The notes beneath the pieces are model-generated. The model did not search any database, was not told the origin of the DNA, and saw nothing but the letters and a program-made list of their open reading frames with translations. From Ophiura sarsii (taxonomy: Eukaryota > Echinodermata > Ophiuroidea > Amphilepidida > Ophiuridae), in NCBI GenBank assembly GCA_035610835.1, contig CM069457.1, forward strand, positions 18,942,149 to 19,006,148: 64,000 bases of DNA, given 5' to 3'. The translations under genes and the position numbers were made by a program. Shown here one piece after another: positions 1 through 11,900 of this stretch (its first letter is position 1; the number at the start of each line of letters is the position of its first letter).

Positions 1-120
1 TGAAGAAGTCAGAACTAATCCTGACGAAAGCTTGACAGATTAAAACTTGTCCGACAGCGAACCCGTTAAACTCTTTACTTATATTATGAATACCTGTCAT
101 AAAGCCTATCTCACAATCTG
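1..120 (+). repeat. Right end of a histone-stem-loop-bearing repeat (cut by window start)
   Basis: TGAAGAAGTCAGAACTAATC to AAGCCTATCTCACAATC is nearly identical to 53885-54001, the right end of the element there. The rest of this copy lies before base 1. Confidence 0.8.
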
Positions 121-132
121 TTTTCATTTTAC

Positions 133-541
133 CACGGCTGTTTGACTGTCCGATTTATAATTAAAATTATGGAATGAAAAAAGATTACATAGTGGCCCAG
201 TTATGGTTTGACCTGATTTAGGTAGCGCTAATGAATACGAGTATACGGTGAAAATTTCACGAAAATTGTAGGAGCCATTTTTAAATTATCGGCATTTTCT
301 ACTTTACACACATTTTACATGTAACTCTATGGGAAATGTGGCCGATGAGGGCGCTATTATAGTAAATAATAATATTCAAAGCTCTATTTCACAGAAATGG
401 CACCTACAAATGTTCTGAAATTTCTACAAAAGATGGCCAGTATATTCAGGTACTTGGAATAAGTTAAAACCAGAACCGGGCCAGCAAGTTACGGTGTTCT
501 CAGAATAAATCTGACAAATTATGTGGGATCAAACAGCCGTG
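133..541 (+). mobile_element. 409-bp TIR element, CACGGCTGTTTGA family, copy 1
   Basis: CACGGCTGTTTGA at the left pairs with TCAAACAGCCGTG at the right. A full second copy, inverted, is at 59977-60384. No coding potential. Confidence 0.85.
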
Positions 542-554
542 TTATGTATTAGAT

Positions 555-1176
555 CAGGGGTGGGCAACCTACGGCCCGCGGGCCGCATGCGGCCCGCCAG
601 TGGTTTTTTTGCGGCCCGCGAGATGTATCAAGAAAAATAAAAAATAAATATATTTTACATCATCACAAAAACGAGCTAGCTGCTTAGCATTTTATCGGCA
701 CAAATGATGTTCCTCAACGTGCGTAGGTATATTTTCCCCATTAATTATCATCTGTCAGTGGCATAACTAGAGGGGGCGAGGGAGCGATCACCCCCGCCCC
801 CCCCCCCCCCCCCCTCCACCCCCAATATTGATGTCGTGTCGGTTGAGATTGGCATTGTCAGGCTGATCATTTGACAAGATGAATCATGGAATTATGATGC
901 TCAAAAGTACACAGATGAAAAAAAATATACCAAATATACCTCAATCGTGCAAACAAAAGGTGTCAAATCGACATTTTCCCTCGCTACGCGCGCATTGCTT
1001 GACTCTGAACAATCTTGTCGGTTGACTTTCATTCTTTCCCACCCCCTCCAATATGAAGAACGCCACTGTCATCTGTACTGTACAGGCCATTGCTACAAAA
1101 TTTGGTTAGGTGCGGCCCAGTCAATTTTTCACTCCTTATATCTGGCCCATTCATTCAAAAAGGTTGCCCACCCCTG
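555..1176. mobile_element. 622-bp hAT-type non-autonomous element
   Basis: CAGGGGTGGGCAACCTACGG at the left and GGTTGCCCACCCCTG at the right form the TIR. The 8-bp target duplication TATTAGAT flanks it (547-554, 1177-1184). CAGGGGTGGGCAA ends with a GCGGCCCGCGGGCC body are typical of hAT MITEs in animals. The poly-C run at 792-815 lies inside it. Confidence 0.93.
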
Positions 1177-1181
1177 TATTA

Positions 1182-1290
1182 GATAAAGGGTGAGTAGTAG
1201 CCTGTCCGGGTCTCATCTCCCTAAGCAGCTTCATGCTCAACAGGCCTGAACACGGCACCATTGATAACAGGCTACTACACACCCTTTATC
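1182..1290. repeat. Short inverted repeat, GATAAAGGGTG ends
   Basis: GATAAAGGGTGAGTAGTAGC pairs with GGCTACTACACACCCTTTAT. A small hairpin MITE of about 110 bp. Confidence 0.75.
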
Positions 1291-1295
1291 TTACA

Positions 1296-1380
1296 TACAG
1301 GGCGAGTCAAAATATTCAGGTCAGAAGTATTTTTCCTGATTTTCTAAAAACGGGAACTGAATATTTTGACTAACCCTGTA
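1296..1380. mobile_element. 85-bp hairpin MITE
   Basis: TACAGGGCGAGTCAAAATAT pairs with ATATTTTGACTAACCCTGTA; TACAGGGTGAGTCAAAA recurs at 18937. TA ends fit a Tc1/mariner-type origin. From 1381 to 3001 I see no gene or clear element, only AT-rich DNA. Confidence 0.75.
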
Positions 1381-3001
1381 CTTTAAGCAAAAACAATCAT
1401 AACAATCGTTTTAACATTTAATGTTTTAATATATTATTTTGTTACAAATTGTTGAAATAATAGGACAAATATTTCTTAAATAAAAACACTGGAATCAAGA
1501 AATAGATTGTAGTCTATGTGTGACCATGTATTGCTTATTACACTTATGTCTAAAGTAATATTCAGTGATCTGTAAAAGAGATTTTACCGCTTGACAAGTC
1601 TTGCATAAAAGTGAAGTTAACACTTTTGATATGCATATTACTCTGTGTATTTTAACAATACATACTCTAGTCAAATCCAACCCCAACTATAACATTAGGC
1701 TACAATCCCCCCTTACCACGGCTATAAAATATAAGTCTTTCAATCAAACTGGTAGCTATATATGACATCATTTTGTGTGCAATCAACCGGTTGTTATACC
1801 AAATCCGCATTCATTATAGAGGTATTCAGTTGTATCCGACCGTGCAAAGCTTTAATAGTTAAACATGCTACAAACAGAGTGATACATTTCATAAATAATA
1901 TTTGTGTATTTTGTATATAAATATTGTTAACGTTTACTGTATCAATCATGTGTAGTAGATGTAAGGCTATTCAGTAACCGAAAGATGATAAAGTCAATCT
2001 TTCATCCGAAAAAGGGTGATTTGACCCTACGAAAAGTGTCTTTTTTTTCTTCTTTTTTTTTAAAAATAAAATAATGTGTCAATTTTTTGAAATAAAATAA
2101 TGTGACCTCTCTTTATGCAATTAAAGTGAACTAATTAATTAGGACCCGTGATACAGCCATACCCGGAGCCATTATCCTTAGAATAGTTTTTTGAACGTAG
2201 TGGTGAATTACCCCTTCCTCGAAAACAATGGCATGATGGCTGATGCATGGTAGAAAACAAGCTTGTTGTAAGAAACATATACATCATATTAAATTGTAAA
2301 GTAAAATATAAATGCCACGGCTGTAATTGGCTAAATGAAATACCCCCTCCCCCGCCCGCCCCATTAAGTTCGAACGTCCATTGTCAATTTCATACAAAAT
2401 CAAACACTACATGTATAGTGAAGACGAAATGCCAAGACGAAATGTTTGTTAACTTTTGATGACAATTAAGGAAAGGTAATGACGATAGTGAATTGATACT
2501 ATTGAGTGAATTTAACTTGACTTAGCAGTTTGAATCATTGCAATTCAATTCAATACAATAAAAACTCATCCAAGTGCTTTACAAACAGTAACAGTAAACA
2601 TGCCCCGAATTTAAAATGATGTGCCATATAAGTCCATGCTTATAAATATGCAGGGCAATGGAAGCCTAAACACTCCTAGTAACCATTTACAATAGATTCA
2701 CCAGAGCATATTAATAGCATTTGTAAGCGGGCAATATATGTCATGGCTGTGTTGTGAAACCTGTGATGGTAAGTACAAGTGCTGAATACTGCATATTAGG
2801 ATTACTAGTTGACTACTTTGAATCATTTGTGATGCGATTAAGCAAAATCAGTCTGAAGTAGTAAGTATCACATTTTCAGTTTCTTATGATTGTTCAAAGC
2901 ATATTTGCAAAGGTACATTTTGCAGCAATCCCTTTGAAATTGGAACATACATTTTAAAGATATGAGCATTTAAAGGGTTGCCATCACAAAAAAACAAAAT
3001 C

Positions 3002-3239
3002 AGGCTATATTAAAAAAATATTTTATCTCAAAAGCTCCCACGTGTGTTAGTTAATTGGTGTGCGTTAGAAAAAAGAAAAAGATTTTTTTTTTTTTTTTTT
3101 TTTCAACAAAAAAAAGGTCACTTTTACAAGGATTTCAATATTTTATATTTATAAAAAAAACTTTACAAAAAACCCATTCCGCATTAGGTTTTGAAAAAAC
3201 TGAAGAGCTTTGAGACAAAACATTTTTTTAATATAGCCT
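3002..3239 (+). mobile_element. TIR element, AGGCTATATT family, copy 1
   Basis: AGGCTATATTAAAAAAATAT pairs with TTTTTTTAATATAGCCT. The interior (AGCTCCCACGTGTGTTAGTTAATTGGTG and AAAAGGTCACTTTTACAAGG motifs) recurs at 54843-55096. Confidence 0.8.
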
Positions 3240-3354
3240 TATTTCCTTTATTTGACTATATCTCAAAATCAATATTTCCAACTTCCAACTGATTTTAATT
3301 GATCACATCACATTTAAATTCTGTCACTGTTGGTCTGTCTAGTCATACATATAT

Positions 3355-3822
3355 AAACTGCTCACAAAAAGTATCGAAACACTTAGAAATGATCCAATAT
3401 ATAACGGCTCGAAAAGGTATGCATTGATCGAAGCAAATAACCAAGTGCATAATTTTGTTCTGCATATTTTGACACCTCGATCGTTGAGATGCGATGTTGC
3501 GGAGCGGAGTTATTGTCATTTCAATGATCGTGGGTCCAGTTTCTAAAGTGACACTCATCCCTATTGAAAATCACAAATCTGATCATTCTAAACAGTAATG
3601 CAAACCTCTTTCTATAGGATGATTGTCACTTTTGAAACTGGACCCACGACCATTGAAATGACAATAACTCCGCTCCGCAACATCGTATCTCATCGATCGA
3701 GGTGTCAAAATATGCAGAACAAAAGTATGCACTTAGTTATTTGCTTCGATTAATCCATACCCTTTCGAGCCGTTATATATTGGATCATTTCTAAGTGTTT
3801 CGATATTTTTTGTGAGCAGTTT
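3355..3822. mobile_element. 468-bp foldback element with about 220-bp arms
   Basis: AAACTGCTCACAAAAAGTAT at 3355 is mirrored by ATATTTTTTGTGAGCAGTTT ending 3822, and almost all of both halves pair, e.g. GCGGAGCGGAGTTATTGTCA with TGACAATAACTCCGCTCCGC. The central loop is about 45 bp. TA flanks both sides. Confidence 0.92.
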
Positions 3823-4238
3823 AGATCAGAGCATGCTATTCTAAAGCAAACATAGTCATCTCCACATTTTGATTTTGAAGACAATATGATACTGGTGACT
3901 TCACAGATGAGGAATTACTATTAATGAAGAACTACTATTAGTTCCCGCGGTTCCAGCAGTGGATCACAACTCTGATGAAATCTGACTGAGCAAGTCAGAT
4001 GAAACGTTAGTTGGTGAGTAAATCTCAATTTATTCACCTCAATCACTGGTTTTGATGAACACAATGTTACTTCATATTTATCCTAACAAACCTGATAAAC
4101 TTATACAATAATATTATTTGACCAGTTACCAGATTTAAAACAAATTATTTGGGTTCTGGTTACTCATGATTCAAGAGAGTCAGAACATTACATTGTTCCT
4201 CGAAATTGTTCAAAAGGAATTCTAACCTTTTATATACA

Positions 4239-4393
4239 TATGGAAATGAAAGGTGTGCAATGACAACATCTAAGGATGGGACATTTAAAAGGCTAAAGAA
4301 ACAACACAATAACATGATTGTGTTGTTTCTTTTGCCTTTTAAATGTCCCATCCTTGAATGTTGTCATTGCACACCTTATTAGTCATTTCCATA
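4239..4393. repeat. Near-perfect palindrome, about 75-bp arms
   Basis: GGTGTGCAATGACAACATCT through AAACAACACAA mirrors TTGTGTTGTTTCTTTTGCCT through GTTGTCATTGCACACC around base 4317. It would extrude a long hairpin. Confidence 0.85.
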
Positions 4394-4571
4394 TTTTACA
4401 TTGTTGGTGTAGTGCTGTTGAACCCATTTGGATCCATCCTTGGTGCCACTTGCTGGTACGGTTGGAACTGATTTTTCTACCTTTTCACATTTATATACTA
4501 AGTTGTTGTTAAGTATGTTCGGGAGTATGTTAATGTAATTTATGTTAAAATACATACAGTTTTGAGCTTAA

Positions 4572-4909
4572 AGGGGCACTGAGAGATACATATGGGAGTG
4601 CGCCCTCAATTTGTCAGGAAATCAGGTTTTTTTTTGCACCTACGTAATACTTATGCATATATTAACTACCATCTGAAACCGTTTACCTTAATTCACTGTC
4701 TAAAATGCAAAATTCCATGATTTGGTAATTTCGATGTCGATCACATCAAAATTATCAGCATCACTCACCACATAACTTGCTTCAATCAAATTTCAATCTA
4801 GCCCCATTATTCAACAGTTTTCCCATAAATCATTACACTTCAGGGTACCTACGTACCTTTTCAATTGAAACAATTACTTTTTTTTCTCTGCAATCTCTCA
4901 ATGCCCCTT
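4572..4909 (+). mobile_element. TTAA-flanked MITE, AGGGGCA family
   Basis: TTAA precedes AGGGGCACTGAGAGATACAT and TCTCTCAATGCCCCT precedes TTTAA. A second, degraded copy with the same end (GAGGGCGCACTCCCATACAT, ATCTCTCAATGCCCCTTTAA) is at about 50225-50395. Confidence 0.75.
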
Positions 4910-5139
4910 TTAAGTGTAACTCATCAGGATACAATGTTTGTATAAAATGTATCTTTTTCACTATAAAAGACCACCCTGTTGTACGGGCAAACGGAGCTCT
5001 CATCAGCTGGTAGGGTCGGTCAGTTGGCCGGGTGTTTTTATTTGGGAAGTGGATGCCGCCAAGTCAGAAATTGAGAGCCGGGGGAGAGTTTTTTCTTCTT
5101 TCAAGAGCGGAGAGCGGAAGTCCATAATATTTTTTTGGG

Positions 5140-5212
5140 AGGGTTGGGGTGTGTGTGTGTGTGTGGGGGGGGGGGGGGGTTCTATATATTAAAAAAATGA
5201 AAGCAGGGGGGG
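5140..5212. repeat. GT and poly-G low-complexity tract
   Basis: (GT)n at 5148-5165 and two G runs (5166-5179 and 5205-5216). Short frames through it are artefacts. 4914-5700 otherwise holds nothing recognised. Confidence 0.8.
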
Positions 5213-5724
5213 GGGGATCGGTAAATGACAGTATACTATTCTTTTATATTTTGGTTAATTTTCAGGCAATTTTCAAAATATTTTACAAATTTTACACAAT
5301 TTCAAATGAGAGCATCAATGATGCAGAAGCTCAGTTAGTGAAGCTATCATTTTCATGTATCCAGTGAGTGACAAGCTATCAATTTCATTTATCTTATTTT
5401 TATGGGAGTATTATATCCACCATGCATGCGAAGCATGCTCCAAATTGAACAAGCATTAACCAATGTTTTAACATCATTATAAAACATCCGCAGATGACGA
5501 GTGTTACCTGTTTCACACACTCTACTTTGAGGGAACACTTGGGATTACTCAGATCATCTTGAATTGAATTGATGTTTGGTTGCAATTGGACTTCAACTTT
5601 TCAAATGGGCCAATTTCACATGTTTAACCAATTTACTTTATTTTGCACTGAAGCACACAGTCATAACTGTTTCAGTTTTTAAGAGGCAGCATTCTCAAAC
5701 TATTCAAAACTGCACACGGCATAC

Positions 5725-5914
5725 AGCGGAGGTTTTGTTTTCGCGCTTTTCACACAAAATATTTTTCCGCAAAAATTATAACACGCGAAAATATTGTTTT
5801 CAACATTCATGCAGTGCATGCAGAAGGTCGCCCGCGAAAAAAACAATTCGCGAAATGTCTATGATATCAAAATGCGCGAAATATCTTTACGCAAAAATAT
5901 TGGCTTTTACAGTA
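5725..5914. mobile_element. MITE, TACTGTAAAAGCC family, copy 1
   Basis: GAGGTTTTGTTTTCGCGC to ATATTGGCTTTTACAGTA matches 54508-54710 in reverse. Both contain CAACATTCATGCAGTGCATG and alternating CGCGAAA motifs. 5915-6360 holds nothing recognised. Confidence 0.8.
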
Positions 5915-6364
5915 TATCAGTGCATGTGTTCAAATGTCATTACTTTCCTCAAACATGCAGTATTCTTTTAATTTTTACATAAGCAAACTATAGTAGGTAA
6001 TGTAGTTGGCTTTCAAATGCCGTTGGTATGCATGCTTGCAATTTGCTCTTCTTAATCAAACGATATGGTTGATCAATCACAGATACTAAACAACCGGGTT
6101 GTACCACTTGCTAGGAAAAAAAGATGCTTGTGGAAAGAGTCATTTTGCTCAATTAATGAATATTTGCTAGTTGATGTTGATATGAGCTTCAAGATGACCA
6201 AATTACCATTCAAATGTCGTTTGTTTGGTCTCATTTATTTTATCCTATCAACAAATATACTTGATTGAAGTTGACCAAAAAATAAAAATGGTTGCTATTT
6301 TTACGACGAAATGCTTCAAAGCGTTAACAGCAATTTTACACATGGATGATTTCATTCAAATGGC

Positions 6365-8088
6365 ACAGCTTTGATCTTGTTTTCTCATGGTCAAACAAGC
6401 ATATCTTTGAATAGACTCTAAAGCAAATTCGACAAAAACAAACAGCATATGAAAGGTTATTTAGTTAACTTAACCAATAATACACTGGTAGCTTTGATCT
6501 TGTTTTCTCATGGTCAAACAAGCATATCTTTGAATAGACTCTAAAGCAAATTCGACAAAAACAAACAGCATATGAAAGGTTATTTAGTTAACTCAACCAA
6601 TAATACACTGGTAGCTTTGATCTTGTTTTCTCATGGTCAAACAAGCATATCTTTGAATAGACTCTAAAGCAAATTCGACAAAAACAAACAGCATATGAAA
6701 GGTTATTTAGTTAACTCAACCAATAATACACTGGTAGCTTTGATCTTGTTTTCTCATGGTCAAACAAGCATATCTTTGAATAGACTCTAAAGCAAATTCG
6801 ACAAAAACAAACAGCATATGAAAGGTTATTTAGTTAACTCAACCAATAATACACTGGTAGCTTTGATCTTGTTTTCTCATGGTCAAACAAGCATATCTTT
6901 GAATAGACTCTAAAGCAAATTCGACAAAAACAAACAGCATATGAAAGGTTATTTAGTTAACTCAACCAATAATACACTGGTAGCTTTGATCTTGTTTTCT
7001 CATGGTCAAACAAGCATATCTTTGAATAGACTCTAAAGCAAATTCGACAAAAACAAACAGCATATGAAAGGTTATTTAGTTAACTCAACCAATAATACAC
7101 TGGTAGCTTTGATCTTGTTTTCTCATGGTCAAACAAGCATATCTTTGAATAGACTCTAAAGCAAATTCGACAAAAACAAACAGCATATGAAAGGTTATTT
7201 AGTTAACTCAACCAATAATACACTGGTAGCTTTGATCTTGTTTTCTCATGGTCAAACAAGCATATCTTTGAATAGACTCTAAAGCAAATTCGACAAAAAC
7301 AAACAGCATATGAAAGGTTATTTAGTTAACTCAACCAATAATACACTGGTAGCTTTGATCTTGTTTTCTCATGGTCAAACAAGCATATCTTTGAATAGAC
7401 TCTAAAGCAAATTCGACAAAAACAAACAGCATATGAAAGGTTATTTAGTTAACTCAACCAATAATACACTGGTAGCTTTGATCTTGTTTTCTCATGGTCA
7501 AACAAGCATATCTTTGAATAGACTCTAAAGCAAATTCGACAAAAACAAACAGCATATGAAAGGTTATTTCGTTAACTCATCCAATAATACACTGGTAGCT
7601 TCGATCTTGTTTTCTCATGGTCAAACAAGCATATCTTTGAATAGACTCTAAAGCAAATTCGACAAAAACAAACAGCATATGAAAGGTTATTTAGTTAACT
7701 CAACCAATAATACACTGGTAGCTTCGATCTTGTTTTCTCATGGTCAAACAAGCATATCTTTGAATAGACTCTAAAGCAAATTCGACAAAAACAAACAGCA
7801 TATGAAAGGTTATTTAGTTAACTCAACCAATAATACACTGGTAGCTTCGATCTTGTTTTCTCATGGTCAAACAAGCGTATCTTTGAATAGACTCTAAAGC
7901 AAATTCGACAAAAACAAACAGCATATGAAAGGTTATTTAGTTAACTCAACCAATAATACACTGGTAGCTTCGATCTTGTTTTCTCATGGTCAAACAAGCG
8001 TATCTTTGAATAGACTCTAAAGCAAATTCGACAAAAACAAACAGCATATGAAAGGTTATTTAGTTAACTCAACCAATAATACACTGGT
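6365..8088. repeat. 123-bp satellite, about 14 near-identical copies
   Basis: GGTAGCTTTGATCTTGTTTT recurs at 6487, 6610, 6733 and every 123 bp thereafter to about 7963. Copies differ by only a few bases. TTTGATC changes to TTCGATC from about 7600 on, and CATATC to CGTATC in the last two. Low divergence indicates recent expansion. No coding sense was found. 8089-8862 holds nothing recognised. Confidence 0.97.
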
Positions 8089-8870
8089 AAGTAGACCTAT
8101 ACATGTTCTTATTACTCCCAGCCTGCACACTCTGGATACTTTCCTAAACTGGGACACCCTTTGAATTCAATGGAATGGGGAGAAGTCACTGATTAGGCAG
8201 TTGGAATCAGAGTGGCTTTAGAGATAAAATGCTGAGCTTGGCATTCTGCGAATGTGTCGATCACTCAGTATAGTCCAATTCACAATTGAACGAAAAACAT
8301 GCACGGAGCACAAAGATGATCGGGGCCTGAAATTATCAGGCTCATGGTTGTGCGTGCTTCACGCAATGTACACAATGCACTGCTTCAATGTGTTTGTTCA
8401 ACTATAAATCCAAATATAATAAAAGATGCCAGTAGTTGGTGAATATAACATCAACTATTTGTTTTTTGAGTTCCTGCTATCCGAGTGAAGCCTAAATAGA
8501 TAATTCCATGGCATTTTTGTGTGTGTATCAGTAATGTTATCCACAGTAAACAAAACGGAATGCTTTATGATGAAATTGAAACAAATATGTTTAATGCTCC
8601 AATGTCCAATGCTTCAAATGAGCGACAACTATGAATGCATGCGCATGATAATTTCGAAGAGTCCGGTACATACTTCAGGGGTGTGAGAGGCCACACACAA
8701 AAAAGATGAAGATTACCAATAAAGCTGAAAAACAGCGTAACATCAGGGTAAAAACACCAAATATGGGCAGAAAAGAAAAGAAAAAGCTGAAATTTTGGCA
8801 TTAAAAAATAAATAAGAAGAGCTGAAATCAGTTTAAACTGACGCTGACTATAGTAAATCTAATAACTTAC

Positions 8871-8996
8871 CGGAAAGCGCCCTCTTGTTTTTGTTGACGG
8901 AATGTGAGGTTTACGACGGGTGACATGACAAACTTGTTTATGATGCTCCCAACGATGAAGAATGCATATATGCTAACAGGACCTATCCAGCCAGTA
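8871..8996 (-). CDS. ABCD4: ABCD4 exon e: TGWIGPVSIY membrane segment
   Basis: The acceptor ctctgtttcag and donor CCG|... with gtaagtta at 8870-8863 flank 126 nt. The product TGWIGPVSIYAFFIVGSIIN, then FVMSPVVNLTFRQQKQEGAF matches [20 protein letters not shown] and MGPIVMKLVHQEKLEGDF of human ABCD4. It exits after two bases of a codon. No following exon was recognised in 1-8870. Confidence 0.93.
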
Positions 8997-11900
8997 CTGA
9001 AACAGAGAGAGAGAGAAAAGGAGATATAGATTGAGTGAATATAAATGGTTAGAATATGTGATGCTATCTGTGAAAACCCGTCAGATGTGAACTAGGGATT
9101 ATCGTTAATTTTTTTTTTTTTTTTTAGAATTTCTTTAGAAAATTCATTTCCAAAACTTTGTCTCTTCATCTTTCATGAAATTTCACCTTAAAAACTTATT
9201 TAAATCACTTTTCTAATTAACTTTACAATGTTATTCTATTGAATATGTATCTTTTTACCTGTTTTCATGATTTCTTGTTTTGTAGCTTTTTATGACATTA
9301 CAATCATCATTCATTCACTCATAACTTTTTTCTGATCACTGAAATATAGCAGCTTGAATCGGTCGCCATTATGTGTCAACTCTACAAAGTTGAAATTAAG
9401 TCATGTGCAGCCTGGACTTACTTACTATAAAATGCCACAGTGACTGGTGAGATAATCTAACTGAACTGATTGCAAAGTCTCTCAACGTCCAACGTCCTGT
9501 GTGATAGGATACGCTGATCTCTGAAATATAGCGGCTTTAATAGGCCGCCATTATGTGTAAATTCGTGAATTAAATTATGTGCGCCCTCGACTTACTTGAC
9601 ATAACAGTTGTATGTTTATACATAGTTTAAATTAGTTATGTGCGCCCTCGACTTACTTGACATAACAGTTGTACGTATAAAATGCCACAGTGAATGGTGA
9701 TATCAGACAGAGTGAGATAATCTGACTGAACTGATTACAGCGTCTCTAAACGTCCAACGTCCTCTGTGATAGGATACGCTGATCTCTGAAATATAGCGGC
9801 TTTAATAGGCCGCCATTATGTGTAAATTCTATAGAGCGTGAATTAAATTATGTGCGCCCTCGACTTACTTGACATAACAGTTGTATGTTTATACATAGTT
9901 TAAATTAGTTATGTGCGCCCTCGACTTACTTGACATAACAGTTGTACGTATAAAATGCCACAGTGAATGGTGATATCAGACAGAGTGAGATAATCTGACT
10001 GAACTGATTACAGCGTCTCTAAACGTCCAACGTCCTCTGTGATAGGATACGCTGATCTCTGAAATATAGCGGCTTTAATAGGCCGCCATTATGTGTAAAT
10101 TCTATAGAGCGTGAATTAAATTATGTGCGCCCTCGACTTACTTGACATAACAGTTGTATGTTTATACATAGTTTAAATTAGTTATGTGCGCCCTCGACTT
10201 ACTTGACATAACAGTTGTACGTATAAAATGCCACAGTGAATGGTGATATCAGACAGAGTGAGATAATCTGACTGAACTGATTACAGAGTCTCTCAACGTC
10301 CTGCGTGATACGCTGATCTCTGAAACAAACAAAAACACAAATAAACAAATCAATAATCCATGTGGGAACATGGAATTAACTCCAGGGAGGGTGGGGTTCT
10401 CTCATATTTGGAGGGACACAATTTGTGGAGTGGCTCTCTTTGAACTCACTTGTTTCTTCATTAATTCCTTTTTCTAGTTCTCATTTCTTTCATATACATG
10501 TAGACAGCATTTATATAAGGCTAATTTTAGCCTGGCATGAGCATTTTGCCTGAGTTGGGTCCCTTCAGGATCCAAGCGTATGTCCGTACGAACCAACTGT
10601 GTAAACAAACTAACAAACATATGTCAAGATCCCATTTTTAGTCTTACTCCTATTTGTGACAATATCATGAATAAAACAATCCAGCCCGATTTTTACTAAT
10701 GTGAAATATCTGCAACCCTCATAATCATTTCAAAGCCTTTTTCAGCAGAGATAGACCATTAGCCAACCTTATTGATATGATATGCTTGATGTGAGCTTTC
10801 AAGGATTAGCAAAGTCAAATTTAGAGCAGCTTCCTTGAATTTTAAAAAAATATTCAATTTTTACAGAAAATATATAGCATTTTAGTAGGGGTGTTCATTC
10901 ATTTCAACCACTTTTAGATGGAAATATGTACTTGTAGTGTTTACTATGTTATTGCAGCAAATACAAATATATCACCGACCCCCTCCCCTAAAACTAACAA
11001 ATGCCTTTTCATTCATCTAACTTTGTGCAGTGATGTCAGAGCATTTCTAATGATCGCACCTTATAAACCCTGGTAAGATCGAAATCTAGCGTAAGTATAG
11101 CCACGCAACAAAAATGAATCTAATTGGCACTCAGGGTTGTAGCTATACCAGATTGAGTGCTGGACAATTTTACTGACGGCGAACGGAGTAAGTGTAGCGA
11201 ACGAAGTGCAGTGGATTATGGAATGGGGTCTAGAAGTCTTCTTAATGTTTTTAAGGGGTTATAAATGCACTTTGAGGGTTCATGCCACATCATTTCTTGT
11301 TTTATGAGGCAGTTTAAAGATTTTTCCCACAAATTGTAAAAGATTTTAAAAAAAGTGCCAGATTTTTTACCCTTATTTTTTAAGAGTGCCGGACGCCGGG
11401 TACAACTTCCGGATGGCCCGTCCGGCGTAGCTACAACCCTGTTGCCACTGATGCATAAATGCTGCATCATCACTAGAATATGCTCTGATGTCACTGCACA
11501 GAGTTATCAGGTGAATGAAGTACTATCCACTTACGGATTATCAATGTTATCCACCCGTAGTACATTCAATTGATAGTAGCTGAAGTTGCGGAAGTAATAT
11601 TTGTGTATGTGTGCGGTGAGAGCTTCACGCCACTTGAGGTACAACAAACTACTGATATACTGCCGAGCGCTCTTGTTCTGGAATTACATAAAAAAGGTAA
11701 ACAGCATAAAGGATTAGCATTCTTTGGTTTAGGCAAAAAAAAGGTCTGTCTCACATACATTTAGGAAAATAGCTATGCAATATGCAGAAATTATTTCGGA
11801 ATCAATTTGTTTTAATTTGTTTTCCAGACAACTAATTTCTTTTTAAACAAATTGGTGCATCGCATAGGGTTATGCGATAAAAGTGACTTTAAATACTTAT

